DNA from: Chrysemys picta bellii | Taxonomy: Eukaryota > Chordata > Testudines > Emydidae | Direction: 5' to 3' | Assembly (NCBI RefSeq): GCF_011386835.1 | Contig: NC_088795.1 | Location: forward strand, 102,298,434 to 102,362,433 | Length of the DNA stretch: 64,000 nt | Shown: positions 20,601 to 31,475 of the stretch, piece after piece | Layout: every line of letters begins with the position of its first letter | Position numbering within the stretch: position 1 is the stretch's first letter | Made by a program: the position numbers and the translations under genes | The notes under the pieces: model-generated | What the model saw: only the letters and a program-made list of their open reading frames with translations | Database searches by the model: none | Told to the model about the DNA's origin: nothing

Positions 20601-23312
20601 TGTGGCACTAAACACATAGACAAATGGAAGAGATGTTTATTTTCAGTATTAATTCAATTAGATGCTTTTAACATAATTATTTTTCTAAAAAAATTTAAAA
20701 TTAAAGAAAAAACCCAGGCTGCAAACAAGGTAAGCACACTAATTATTGAAAACTGGTAGTATGTGATTTCAGAATTCTTCCTTGACATTAATTTTTTTAA
20801 ATGTATCTAAAAAGAGATTGTGGTTTTGAGCTGATGTGACTGAATTAGTCGCATACATAGACTTCTATTACTACCAAGGCCATAATAAAATAGTGTATAT
20901 ACATCAGAGCAGCAAGAGTCTGATTCTTCACTGCCTTGCCCCTTGTTTAATCCTGTAGATGGATATAAAGTGGACAGAAAAGGATACCATTCTGATTTGC
21001 ATGCATTTTGAACATGCATAAAGGATGGACTACAGAACTTGTAAGGTATTGGAGAATCAAGTCTATAGATACTGATCCAAAGCTCACTGCAGTCAACAAA
21101 AGATCTCAGACTTCAGTGTACAGTGCTTTTCACCTTCGGGGAGGTGATTCTTCACCACTGAGGATAGCAATTATGCTTAAAGTGCTCAAGAGTCTTATAC
21201 ACATTGTGTAATCTCATAAAAGTTAAATTGAACCTTACATTCCCATCCTGGGCAATAAAGAGGGGTCAAAATCTTCATTTATAGGCATAAATAATCAAAG
21301 TAATTGAAGATGAACCTGTGTTGCTGACTCATCCACAGGTTTATCTGTGTTACAAAAATGGCTATAATAGTTTAATTAACTTTGCTGACTTGCCTTGCTT
21401 GGCTATGCAATTAATCATTGCTTTTCAAATTCTTATTTTAACAGCACTCGTTTCAGCTCTATAAATTTATATATCCCTAGTCTGGAAAGGTGCCACAATA
21501 AACCTAGTAGTAAGGAATACAAAACTTTTATGTGTAGAATATGGATACACAAAATGTGTACCAGCCATGCTGGATAATAAGCAGGGTTTCATTGCAATTT
21601 CAGGTCAGGACATGAAAAATAAGTAATTTGGAGAAATATTTAGTACCTTGTCTCAAAATCAGAATCTATTTTTTGAGTAACCACAAAGTTATAAGAAGAT
21701 AAATTAACTATTAAATGTTAAATTATCACTCGTTGGAATCTGGTAAACCACTAGATTTTCTTTAGCCCATACTAGTTTTAACTACATAGCTCAACTTTGC
21801 AGTACTAGATTTAGGGCAGATACTGTGGCTTTAAATACAAATAGCTTTTATCACCAGGTTTTCAGAATTATAGTAGAAAAAATATATCTCCAATCATTAT
21901 AACATTTTCATGTTTTACAATTCAGAAAGATTATCTATGACCTTTCTTGCATAATGCTGCCCTGTCATTTCACAATATCACAGAAAATCGTTAAATCATT
22001 ACAAAAAGTGAATGAAAACAGTTTTGTGATATCTTTGGAAAAGTCTGGCTTCATCATGAGCCTAACTTTCTGGTGTTCTATGCTAAGAAATGTTGTTTTC
22101 CTTATAACCTGAACTCATATTTTCAGCAAAAAGGTAATGCTTTGCACAAAATAATGAGATTTCAAATCAGAACATTTCTAATAGGAAATAACATATTCAC
22201 ACAAGGTCAGCTATAAGGAAGAAATACTTTCATAGCTTTCAGAATTATTTTTCTCCCTATATTAACTCTATAGCTCAAGTTGTTTGTTATTTGGGGCTGC
22301 AGTAGCTTTTTGTGCAAACTTTAAAACTAAAAAAGTTCTATTTTCATCATAATCCTTGCCCAAAGTAGGCACTGACTTCTGGTGTAGTCTCTCACTATCT
22401 TGATCTGTTAAATTAGAGCCACACAGTCTAGGATAATTGGGATTGTATTAACCTCTATGGGGAAAGGATGGTTTTAAAGTTATGGCACAGAAACTTGGGT
22501 TTTATTCCTTGCTTTGCCGTTGACTTCCTTAGTGGTCAAAGGAAATAATTCACTTAAGGTCACAGAGAAAGTCAGTGGCAAACTTCTATAACCCCATCAA
22601 ATCTGAAGATATTAAAGAACTTCATAAACTTCTATTACCTCTCTGGAAGCTCAGCACCGTTGAAAATCAGGCCATTTACTTATGTGCCTAAATATAGATT
22701 TAGGTGAGTAACTTTGGCACCCTAATTAGAAAATTTTGGCTTTAACTGTGCTGTGCCTTAGTTTCTTTCTGTAAAATAGATATTTACCTTTCTCACATGA
22801 GTATCTTGATGCTAAATCCATAATGTTTGGAAAGCATTTTGAGATCATCAGATGCAGGAGATAAAGAGGGTGACTTACAGCAGAACAGTGTGTGGGAAGC
22901 AGGGGAAAGGGGTGAGAGAGGAATTGATCAGAAGTTCTGACACTGCATGGATTCTCTAATTCTCCCCGCTCCTCTGCATCAGGCTGCAAGGAGCTACTTT
23001 GGCTACTGGGATGAAAAAATGTCTCCTCTAAGTTTCTCTGAATCTACTCCTCAACCTCAGGGAGAATTCTTTCCTTCCAGCTCCTTGCTGCATTATTCAG
23101 AAGTCAGTCTGCTCAGAATGTACCAAGAGAAGGACTACTTTATATTATGATTGATATTTGAAGGAAAGACAAAGATATTTATAAATGAGGGGCAAAGAAA
23201 ACTCATCTGAGATACATAGGCTATAAGAAACAGCAGCAAAGAGTGACTGCAGTAGAGAGAAGAGTAAGATTTGAACCAAGAAGGCTGCTGTAGAATTTTT
23301 TATTTATATATG
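17696..23312. other. Non-coding DNA, no gene seen
   Basis: AT-rich sequence with only short random reading frames. A degraded MIR-like stretch may lie at about 22680-22870 (CTTAGTTTCTTTCTGTAAAAT). Nothing else is supported. Confidence 0.55.
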
Positions 23313-23612
23313 TGTAGTGAGATGATGTGCTCCCCCCCCCCAACGCAGAGGGAGAGGAACCCCTCACTGAGCCCTGGTGGGCAGAGCCAGGCCATCAGAG
23401 AGGTGGGACAGGAGGAATAAAAAACAGGTCTGGGAGCTCAGTTCTGCTGCATCCACCAGAGGAGCCAGATGCCTCCTGCTTGCCCCCGAGCTGGGAGACT
23501 GCCGCAGGCCCCTGTGGAACTAAGGACTGGCCAGAGCCCTGCATGACCATGGAGGAGTGGCCAGGACTACCGCAGGCCTTCTACCCTGATGATCTGGAGG
23601 ACACTCTACTGA
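23313..23612 (+). mobile_element. LTR-like fragment
   Basis: Starts TGTAGTGAGATGATG, resembling the minus-strand start of the outer LTR-type element at 17456 (TGTAGTGAACTGG). It contains an A/T-rich TATA-like word (GGAATAAAAAACAGG) followed by GCTCAGTTCTG, the same spacing style as the outer element's TATA box and CTCAGTT. It runs directly into a CR1 fragment. No 3' boundary or TSD is identified. Confidence 0.4.
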
Positions 23613-23621
23613 TCCAGGTAC

Positions 23622-24143
23622 ACCCGAGGGAGTACTGTGTCCAGTTTTGGGCCCCACACTACAAGAAGGATGTGGAAAAATTGGAAAGAGTCCAACGGAG
23701 GGCAACAAAAATGAATTAGGGGGCTGGAGCACATGACTTATGAGGAGAGGCTGAGGGAACTGGGATTGTTTAGTCTGCAGAAGAGAAGAAAGAGGGGGAA
23801 TTTGATAGCTGCTTTCAACTACCTGAAAGGGGGTTCCAAAGAGGATGGATCTAGACTGTTCTCAGTGGTAGCAGATGACAGAACAAGGAGTAATGGTCTC
23901 AAGTTGCAGTGGGAGCGGTTTAGGTTGGATATTAGGAAAAACTTTTTCACTAGGAGGGTGGTGAAGCACTGAAATCGGTTACCTAGGGAAGTGGTGGAAT
24001 CTCCTTCCTTAGAGGTTTTTAAGGTCGGGCTTGACAAAGCCCTGTCTGGGATAATTTAGGTGGGGATTGGTCCTGCTTTGAGCAGGGGGTTGGACTAGAT
24101 GACCTCCTGAGGTCCTTTACAACCCTGATATTCTATGATTCTA
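23622..24143 (+). pseudogene. CR1 ORF2 3' relic
   Basis: Encodes pieces of the CR1 ORF2 C-terminus: YCVQFWAPHYKKD and [12 protein letters not shown], then a shifted frame [18 protein letters not shown], then [15 protein letters not shown]. These align with the C-terminal part of the intact ORF2 at 12361-15264. Frames are broken near 23718 and 23970. It ends with the CR1 tail TTCTATGATTCTA. A non-functional 5'-truncated copy. Confidence 0.88.
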
Positions 24144-24919
24144 AGGCTCCCATTGACTTCAGTAGGGCAGGATCAGGAATTAGATGTCTAAATACCTTTG
24201 GGAATCTGGTCCTCAGTGCCCAATTCATATTGAAAGTCAATGGGATTTGAGTGTCTAGCTCCTTTTAAAAATGCCAATCTCAGGCCTTAGTCCAGGAAAG
24301 CATCCCTGCTGAGGAAACCACTTGAGCATGTCTTTAAGATTCAGATTAAGTCCCACTGATGTCAATGGGACTCCAGTGCATACTGCTTAGCGCACAGCAC
24401 ACGCTTAAATGCTTCCTTGGATAATAACAGTCTACAGCATGTGCTTATGAGCTTTCCCATTTTGGGATTGGTCCTCAGAAGTTCACATCTTTCACCAGCC
24501 AGGAAGGACAGGGATCAGTGTAAGACACGAGGGACTGAAAATAAATATAAAATGGAAAAGAAGTGGAGCAGTGCATTTTAACAAAAACACTCTTATAAAG
24601 ATATGCCAGGTCATTTATTTCTTAGTAGCATAATTTGTTTAACACAAAATATAGAACCAAATCCTGCCCATCTGTCACTGAGTCTGCTCTTATGAGTCAC
24701 TATGGGAATACTTGGATGGGTAAAATAAACAGGATTAGATCCATCTATTGCTGAAAGTGTCATTTTGATATTGTGATGCAGTTGTACGTTATCTTCAGCT
24801 AAGAACCCTTCCTTTACATTAGTGCCTGATAATTATGAATTATTGTGCATTTCAGACCCTTGATGTCACTGGGAGTTTGACCCATTCAGAATCTTACAAG
24901 ATCAATCCTTTTGGCCTAG
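24144..24919. other. Non-coding DNA, no gene seen
   Basis: Contains words such as TCCCATTGACTTCAGT typical of old reptile repeats, but no bounded element or gene. Confidence 0.5.
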
Positions 24920-25335
24920 ATTTTTAAAGGTATTTAGGCATTGCTGTACTCAGTTTTGCAACACCTAACTGATTTAGGAGCCAAGTATCAGAGGGGTAGC
25001 CATGTTAGTCTGGATCTGTAAAAAGCGACAGAGAGTCCTGTGGCACCTTATAGACTAACAGACGTATTGGAGCATAAGCTTTTATGGGTGAATACCCACT
25101 TCGTCAGATGCTTATGTTCCAATATGTCTGTTAGTCTATAAGGTGCCATGGGACTCTTTGTTGATTTAGGAGCCTACATTTCATTTTCAAAAGGTTAAAA
25201 ATCAACCTCCCATTGACAGCTAATGGGATTTAGGCTCCTTAGTGCCTAAATCTCTTTTTAAAATTAGATTTAGGCTCCTAAACCAATTCGGTTTTGCAAT
25301 GCTGAGTGCAGCAACACCGAAATACCTTTTAAAAA
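24920..25335. repeat. Old dispersed repeat interrupted by foldback element
   Basis: Repeated words GATTTAGGAGCC, ATTTAGGCTCCTAA and AATGGGATTTAGGCTCC occur on both sides of the insertion 24983-25161. Similar in style to 4870-5553. Class undetermined. Confidence 0.45.
24983..25161. mobile_element. Foldback Penelope-like repeat
   Basis: Flanked by a 13-bp TSD TGATTTAGGAGCC (24970-24982 and 25162-25174). It starts with the family terminus (TATCAGAGGGGTAGCCATG) and its right part, about 25106-25161, is an inverted near-copy of 25024-25080. The hammerhead-like segment on the minus strand is decayed (CTGACGA, and AAAA where GAAA is expected), although its stem II is nearly perfect. Confidence 0.78.
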
Positions 25336-27360
25336 TCTGTGCCTTAGTGATATAAAACAGTAGAACTATGTTTTAACAGAACAGGTTTTTCTACCTGCCC
25401 ATCACAGTTAATGATATGTAATTTATGGAAATAAAAAAAGGTAATTCCTAATCAGCAATGCTGCAGGTAATAATTCTGGAACATATCATATGAGACTCAT
25501 GTCAACTTTGTGAAAAATGAAACTGGTTGAGAAGCTTTTTTTTCTTTTATATCATCAGCATCTGTAGGACTCTGTTTCAGAAGAGCAACCAGCCTATTCA
25601 ACAATGCATCTAAAAGATTGCTTTAAGTCTTGATTCCATTTTTATTAATAAAGGTATAATAATTCCTGATCAGAAAAAAACAATAAATGATGTTGAAAAC
25701 AGATTCCTAACAAATGGGCTAAACAAGATCTCACTTCACTGTCTTATTAATTCAATGTTTGAAAAGGCATGTGTGGTCATATTGAAATAATCCTGTTTAT
25801 TCAGATTGAAAAACTTTTCTTCCTTTAAAGATGGTACAGATAAATATTGTCTTTGAAAATCACAGAAGGAAGTTTCTAAACCCTTACTTATTTTGAGAAG
25901 TTCTTTACTGCACCAGTAATCTAAATGAAATCGGGCTGATATTCGAAACTCAATTGCAACCTAAACTAAGCAGTGGTGACCACTACTCCATAACATCAGA
26001 TGTCAGTGTTGTTTGAGGGCAGTTTGTTGTGATTTTGATATTTTGATATTTGTAGATTTGTAATAGTAGGAAAAATGTCACCTTGACACAAAGGGTCTGA
26101 TCTGCCACTCTTACTCACTTCCTTACAACACTCCATGCTCTTTTGAGCTCATTCCCTCGGGAAGGGGCTTTGGGATCAGCAGGAGATTTGGGGGGCAGAG
26201 GAGCAGGACAGGACAGGGAGTGCAGCAGAGAAAATGGCAAATTATGTCAGAAAGACCAATCCAATACATTTAATATTAAATGCCTCCCACTCCCCGTTCT
26301 CAAGCTAGATTCTTGGGGGGAGATTTCATGAATATTTTAACTTAGTGATCACAACTGTATCTTAGTTTGTAGACAGCTAGGCTAATTAACTCCATTTTTT
26401 TGTGGAAAAATTCTTCTTTTAACATTGACAGCCCTTCATGGTAATTGGTTTATATTTTGAAGTTTAGTGCTGCAAGGAAAACAGCTTTAAGTGAAAGCTT
26501 CAGTCTCCAGATGACATTTGACACCCTATTTTAAGTTCATTGGAGCCAAAAATCCAAAGATGTTATCTCATGAGCAAAAACTTTGTTTAAAAGTAGGCTT
26601 GGCAGAAGTTTATATTTTTATATATATAATTTTTCTGGATAATATCGATATTTATTTGTAAGCATTTAAATTTTTTAATCTATTTTAAGTTTTCACAGTT
26701 GCACAAAATTATGGGTTTTAAGCATTTTCTATTTTTATTGACTTAAATTTTCACGAATGTGGGAAATTATGAGGAAGTCGGACAACAGGGTGGCCAGCCA
26801 ATAATTATTTAATGACAGGCATTGAGATTCAAAAAGTTTAAGCGCTATAACCAATAAAACACGAATGTCAACATTACATTTCAAAATATACAAAGTAGAT
26901 ATTCTTAAATCGAACTCTAAAAGAAGTTTTCAAACAGATTTTTCCTTACTATGTCTATCTGTATTATTGATTGAAATGTTTTTTGTCCCTTTATCTGTAC
27001 AGTGAAATTAATATTTATCCACATTTGCAGATAAAAATCTAATCCTCGCAAGCCTATTTAAGGGGAATTAAATAGAGTTTAGAAAATAATAGATTTTCTG
27101 GGTTAGCTGGTAACTGAAAAATTGAAAATCGGGGCTACGGAGAGGGAAATGTTCAGTGAATCAAAAAGTAAAAAAAGAAAATATTTTGGATGAATCAAAA
27201 TATGTCAGTTTGATTTGAAGCATTTGCTCATTTTTAAATAAAATTAAAATAAATTTTGAAATGAAAAGTAGTTTTGAATCAAAAAGTCAAAAATATTAAT
27301 GGGAGTTCATTGACTTAAATTAGGCTAGGATTTAGTCACTATGGATAGTTGTTACACTGT
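25336..27360. other. Non-coding DNA, no gene seen
   Basis: Strongly AT-rich. Only short random frames; no RNA gene or bounded repeat is supported. Confidence 0.55.
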
Positions 27361-27514
27361 TGTTTTAGCTGTGTTGGTCATAAGATATGAGAGAGAAAAC
27401 GTACAAGCTTCTGAGCCACACAGAGCTCTGTGTATCTTGGAAACTTGTACCTTCCACCAACAAAAGTTGGTTCAATAAAAGATATCACCTCACCTACCTT
27501 TTCTCTCTTATGAA
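27361..27514. mobile_element. Second foldback repeat family, copy 1
   Basis: Starts with a GCTGTGTTGGTCATAAGATAT terminus and ends ACCTACCTTTTCTCTCTTATGA, which is the inverted counterpart. The central words CCACCAACAAAAGTTGG and TCAATAAAAGATATCACCTC are shared with copies near 27.7 and 28.5 kb. No clean TSD found. Confidence 0.55.
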
Positions 27515-27629
27515 TAACTGTAAAGAGTTCACAAAACCTCTTATCCTATATTAAAGAACATATTTATTTAATACCTATTCATACAGTGGAGTAAAAAAAG
27601 ACTATTCTTTTTAGAGATTCTATGGAGTG

Positions 27630-27742
27630 TTGTTGTAGCCATGTTGGTCCCAAGATATTAGAGAGAGAAGGTGGGTGAGGTAATATATTTTATAGGACCA
27701 ACTTCTGTTGGTGGGAGAGACAAGCCTTTGAGCTACACAATT
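27630..27742 (-). mobile_element. Second foldback repeat family, copy 2
   Basis: Contains GTAGCCATGTTGGTCCCAAG and GACCAACTTCTGTTGGTGGG, the reverse complement of the word set seen at 28520-28570. One arm only. Confidence 0.55.
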
Positions 27743-27986
27743 CATGATGTTGCTAGACAGTAAAAATCATGAACTGAATAGAGACACTGGATTTATGGCT
27801 TATATTACAACAATCTGTAACCCACTAACATCCACCCTCCACCTTTTTCCCCTGCCTACTTCCTTTTCTCCCTATGACTGGAGGGGTGTTAATGGGCCAC
27901 TTCACCTTGAATGATCCCTTGTAATATGTGTCAACTAATGATGCTAAACAATCTGTTACACTTTGTATTTAGCAATGACACTCTGA

Positions 27987-28459
27987 GGGCTTGTCTTCAT
28001 GTAGAGCGCTAGTGCAGCTGTGCCACCAGTGGTGGATTACCACACGGTCCCAGGAGCCCTGGCCAATTTGGGGGTCCCGAAAAAATCTCCCTCTGCCGTG
28101 GCCCCAGGTCTGGAGGACCTCCCATGGCAGGAGCATAGAGATTCTCCTGTCTCAGGGCTGCAGGTGGAAAGGGTGGAACAGAGGTGGGGTTGCAAGTGGA
28201 AAGGGTGGGGTGGGGCCATATTTCTGGTGCTGCCCCCCACTTGCTCCAACGTAGGACCCAGGAAACTTAATCCGCCTCTGTGTGCCACTGTAGTGCTTTA
28301 GTGAAGACACTACTATGACGACAGGAGAAGTTTTCCCGTTGACATAGCATTGTCTACATGGGGGAGGGGTAGGTTGGTATAACTATGTCACTTAGGGGGG
28401 GTGGTTTTTCACATCCCTGAGCGACATAATTATACCAGTATAGGTCTCTAATGTAGACC
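27987..28459. mobile_element. Harbinger-like MITE carrying a hAT MITE
   Basis: Ends are GGGCTTGTCTTCATGTAGAG and its imperfect inverse (CTAATGTAGACC), flanked by TGA on both sides (27984-27986, 28460-28462). Interior matches the MITE at 54354-54600 (GTGCTTTAGTGAAGA, GTTGGTATAACTA, TGAGCGACATAATTATACC). Terminal similarity to the autonomous Harbinger at 29484 suggests mobilisation by that family, which is inference. Confidence 0.6.
28027..28280. mobile_element. Non-autonomous hAT element (MITE)
   Basis: 254 bp with inverted ends CAGTGGTGGATTA and CAGAGGCGGATTA and a perfect 8-bp TSD TGTGCCAC (28019-28026 and 28281-28288). The 8-bp duplication and CAGNGGNGG ends are the hAT signature. No transposase. 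Confidence 0.85.
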
Positions 28460-28462
28460 TGA

Positions 28463-28576
28463 GATAGCTTCCTAGATCTGAAGAAGAGCTCTGTGTAAAC
28501 TCGAAAGCTTGTCTCTCTCACCAACAGAAGTTGGTCCAATAAACAATATTACTTCACCCACCTTGTCTTTTTAGAG
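28463..28576 (+). mobile_element. Second foldback repeat family, copy 3, hammerhead-like core
   Basis: Contains CTGAAGA (28478-28484), a short GAG/CTC stem, and GAAA (28503-28506) followed by GCTTGTC, then AACAGAAGTTGGTCCAATAA. The layout matches the hammerhead-like core of the first family, with one core change (A for T in CTGATGA). Confidence 0.5.
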
Positions 28577-29480
28577 ATTGGCAATCATCTACATATTTTT
28601 TTCAAGTCAAATGGAAGTTTGACCTTTGATATAGGGTTTACAATGTAACAGAATGTACCTAAGGGTTCATAAGACAGAGGTTTTAGTGCCTAATCATGCA
28701 AACACCAATAAGGGATCCAAATCCATGGGATGCGCAGAGTATGGTCAATTTGTCCCCCATGCCTCTTTCTCTGGAACAACCCTCATTTATTGACCTTGAG
28801 GCCTTACTGCTGGGCACCTTTTCTCTCTCTAGCTGAAAGAGAATGGTAGGAAAACATCATGCTTGGAAATATGTTTTTAGTTGCTGTGTTATGATTTATA
28901 TTAATGATTGGGCAGAGCCCAGTTGCAGGAGTAGTCTGTTTGTATTCTTGTCTCTTTTTCAAATGTGTCAAGGACTACCTAGAGCACAGGATAGATGCTT
29001 CTTTTTACTAAATGAGTGTATTGCAATTGAAAAAAAAAATAGATAAAGCAACATGAACTGGCTTGAGCTAAAACCTGATTGAGATTAATAGGTGTGAACA
29101 CACCCTTCATTTGACATAACTGTAAGGCCAAGCCTCCTCCTAGGACAAAAAGAAGATGTGAACCCACCCAGGTTTTGCTAAGTATTGTTTTGCGCAGAGG
29201 TGTGGGTGTGTGTGTGTGAGACCCTGGAAGAAATTTAAGGAGAGGTTTTTGAGTCAGGAATGGAGACGGAAAAAAATAGTGTTGGTGCTGTTATCGCAAG
29301 AAGCTGTTTCCTGCTATTTGAGTCCTGTCTTCAAAGAAACTGGACTTTCTAAATTCCTTGTAAATAAACAAGATTGTCTCAAAGAAATACTTGACTATCA
29401 CTAATTTCTCCTACTAACTGGAACATCCCCGGGGCCCCACTTTAGTGACTTGGGTTGAAAAGGAGTAACAATAACTTCCT
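28577..29480. other. Non-coding DNA, no gene seen
   Basis: No recognisable exon or bounded repeat. A short TG run lies at about 29205-29218. Confidence 0.55.
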
Positions 29481-29708
29481 TTAGGGTATGTCTACACTAC
29501 GAAATTAGTTCGAATTTATAGAAGCCGGTTTTATTGAAATCGGTTGTATACAGCCGATTGTGTGTGTCCACACAATAAAATGCTCTAGGTGCTCTAGTCG
29601 GCGGACCGCGTCCACAGTACAAGGCTAGCGTCGACTTCCGGAGCATTGCACTATGGGTAGCTATCCCACAGCTATCCCACAGTTCCCGCAGTCTCCGCCG
29701 CCCCTTGG

Positions 29709-31440
29709 AATTCTGGGTTGAGATCCCAATGCCCGGATGATGCAAAACAGTGTCACGGGCGGTTCTGGGTACATGTCGTCAGGCCCCTCCCTCCCCCGTC
29801 ACAGCAACGGCAGACAATAGATTCGCGCCTTTTTACCTGGGTTACCTGGGTTACCTGTGCAGACAACATGGAGCCCGCTCAGCTCAGCTGAGCTCACCGT
29901 CACCATATGTCCTCTGGGTGCCGGCAGACGTGGGACTGCATTGCTACACAGCAGCAGCTGCTAACTGCCTTTTGGCGGTAGACGGTGCAGTAGACTGGTA
30001 GCCTTCATCGGCGATCTGGGTGCTGGCAGCCGTGGGGCTTGCCTTTTGGCAGTAAATGGTGTATTACGACTGTTAGCCGTCCTATTACAAGTCGGGTCAT
30101 CGTACGTTAGCAGAGTCTTCCCTGAGCAGCCGATTGTGCAATAGGCCTGAAGACCATCGTCATACACTGCCCCGTATTTGCTGCCAAGCACCCAGAAAGA
30201 TGCCGAGGGCTATCAGTCACGCTGCACCGTCGTCTTAAGATGTAAAAAATAGATTTGCTCTGTATTCATTTGCTTCCCCCTCCCTCCGTCAAATCAACGG
30301 CCTGCTAAGCCCAGGGTTTTCAGTTTAATCTTTGGGGGGACCATTCTGTGTGACAGTTGTTTGTGTTTCTCCCTGATGCACAGCCACCTTGCTTGATTTT
30401 AATTCCCTGTACCTGTACGCCATGTCGTCACTCGGCCCGCCCTCCCTCCTTCCCCTAGTCCGTCAGATACTACGTTTGCGCCACAGCTCAGAGAGCCGAG
30501 AAGCGCCTTTCGCGCCTTTTCTTTGAATTCTGGGTTGAGATCCCAATGCCCGGATGATGCAAAACAGTGTCGCGGGCGGTTCTGGGTACATGTCGTCAGG
30601 CCCCTCCCCCCTCGTCACAGCAACGGCAGACAATAGATTTGCGCCTTTTTACCTGGGTTACCTGTGCAGACAACATACCACGGCAAGCATGGAGCCCGCT
30701 CAGCTCAGCTGAGCTCACCGTCACCATATGTCCTCTGGGTGCCGGCAGACGTGGGACTGCATTGCTACACAGCAGCAGCTGCTAACCGCCTTTTGGCGGT
30801 AGACGGTGTAGCATGAGTGATAGTTGTGGGGCTGGCAGCCGTAGGGCTGCATTGCACCAGCCCCTTGCCAGGCGATGGTATATTATGACTGGTACCCATC
30901 GTCGTCGTACTGGTGTGGCTGTCAATCATGGCCACCTGGGCAGACATGCTACTGTTTCGATGATGATGGTTACCAGTCGTAATATACTATTTTCTGCCAA
31001 TTGCCCAGTATTGTCTGCTAAGCACCCAGAAGAGGCCGAGGGCGATGCTGGGTGCTGGCGGACGTGGGGCTGGCAGACGTGGGGCTGCATTGCTACACAG
31101 CAGCAGCCCCTTGCCTTTTGGCAGATGATGGTATTTTATGATTGGTAACCGTCATCATCGTACTGGAGAGGCTATCACTCATGCTGCACCGTCGGCTGCC
31201 AGCTTAAGATGTAAAAAATAGATTTGTTCTGTATTCATTTGCTTCCCCTTCCTCCGTGAAATCAATGGCCTGCTAAGCCCAGGGTTTTCAGTTTAATCTT
31301 TGGGGGGACCATTCTGTGTGACAGTTGTTTGTGTTTCTCCCTGTTCCTGTACCTGTACGCCATGTCGTCACTCGGCCCTCCCTCCCTCCCTCCCGCCCTC
31401 CCTCCTTCTCCTGGTCCGTCAGATACTACTTTCGCGCCTT
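29709..31440 (+). repeat. Imperfect tandem duplication in the Harbinger 5' region
   Basis: Unit 1 begins near 29709 (AATTCTGGGTTGAGATCCCA) and unit 2 near 30526. Both contain CCCGGATGATGCAAAACAG, the ATGGAGCCCGCTCAG word and the TAAGATGTAAAAAATAGATT block (30236 and 31206). The second unit is longer by about 150 bp through further internal copies and inverted pieces (around 30870-30990). The word ATGGAGCCCGCTCAG is also the transposase start at 31476, so the duplication includes decoy starts that run into stops. Confidence 0.8.
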
Positions 31441-31475
31441 TTTTCTGACCAGGCGCCATAGCTAGCACTGGGATC

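Noticed and set aside
23327..23719. 130-codon open frame
   Set aside because: It is a chance fusion of an LTR-like fragment with a CR1 ORF2 relic; only the last part is recognisable CR1.
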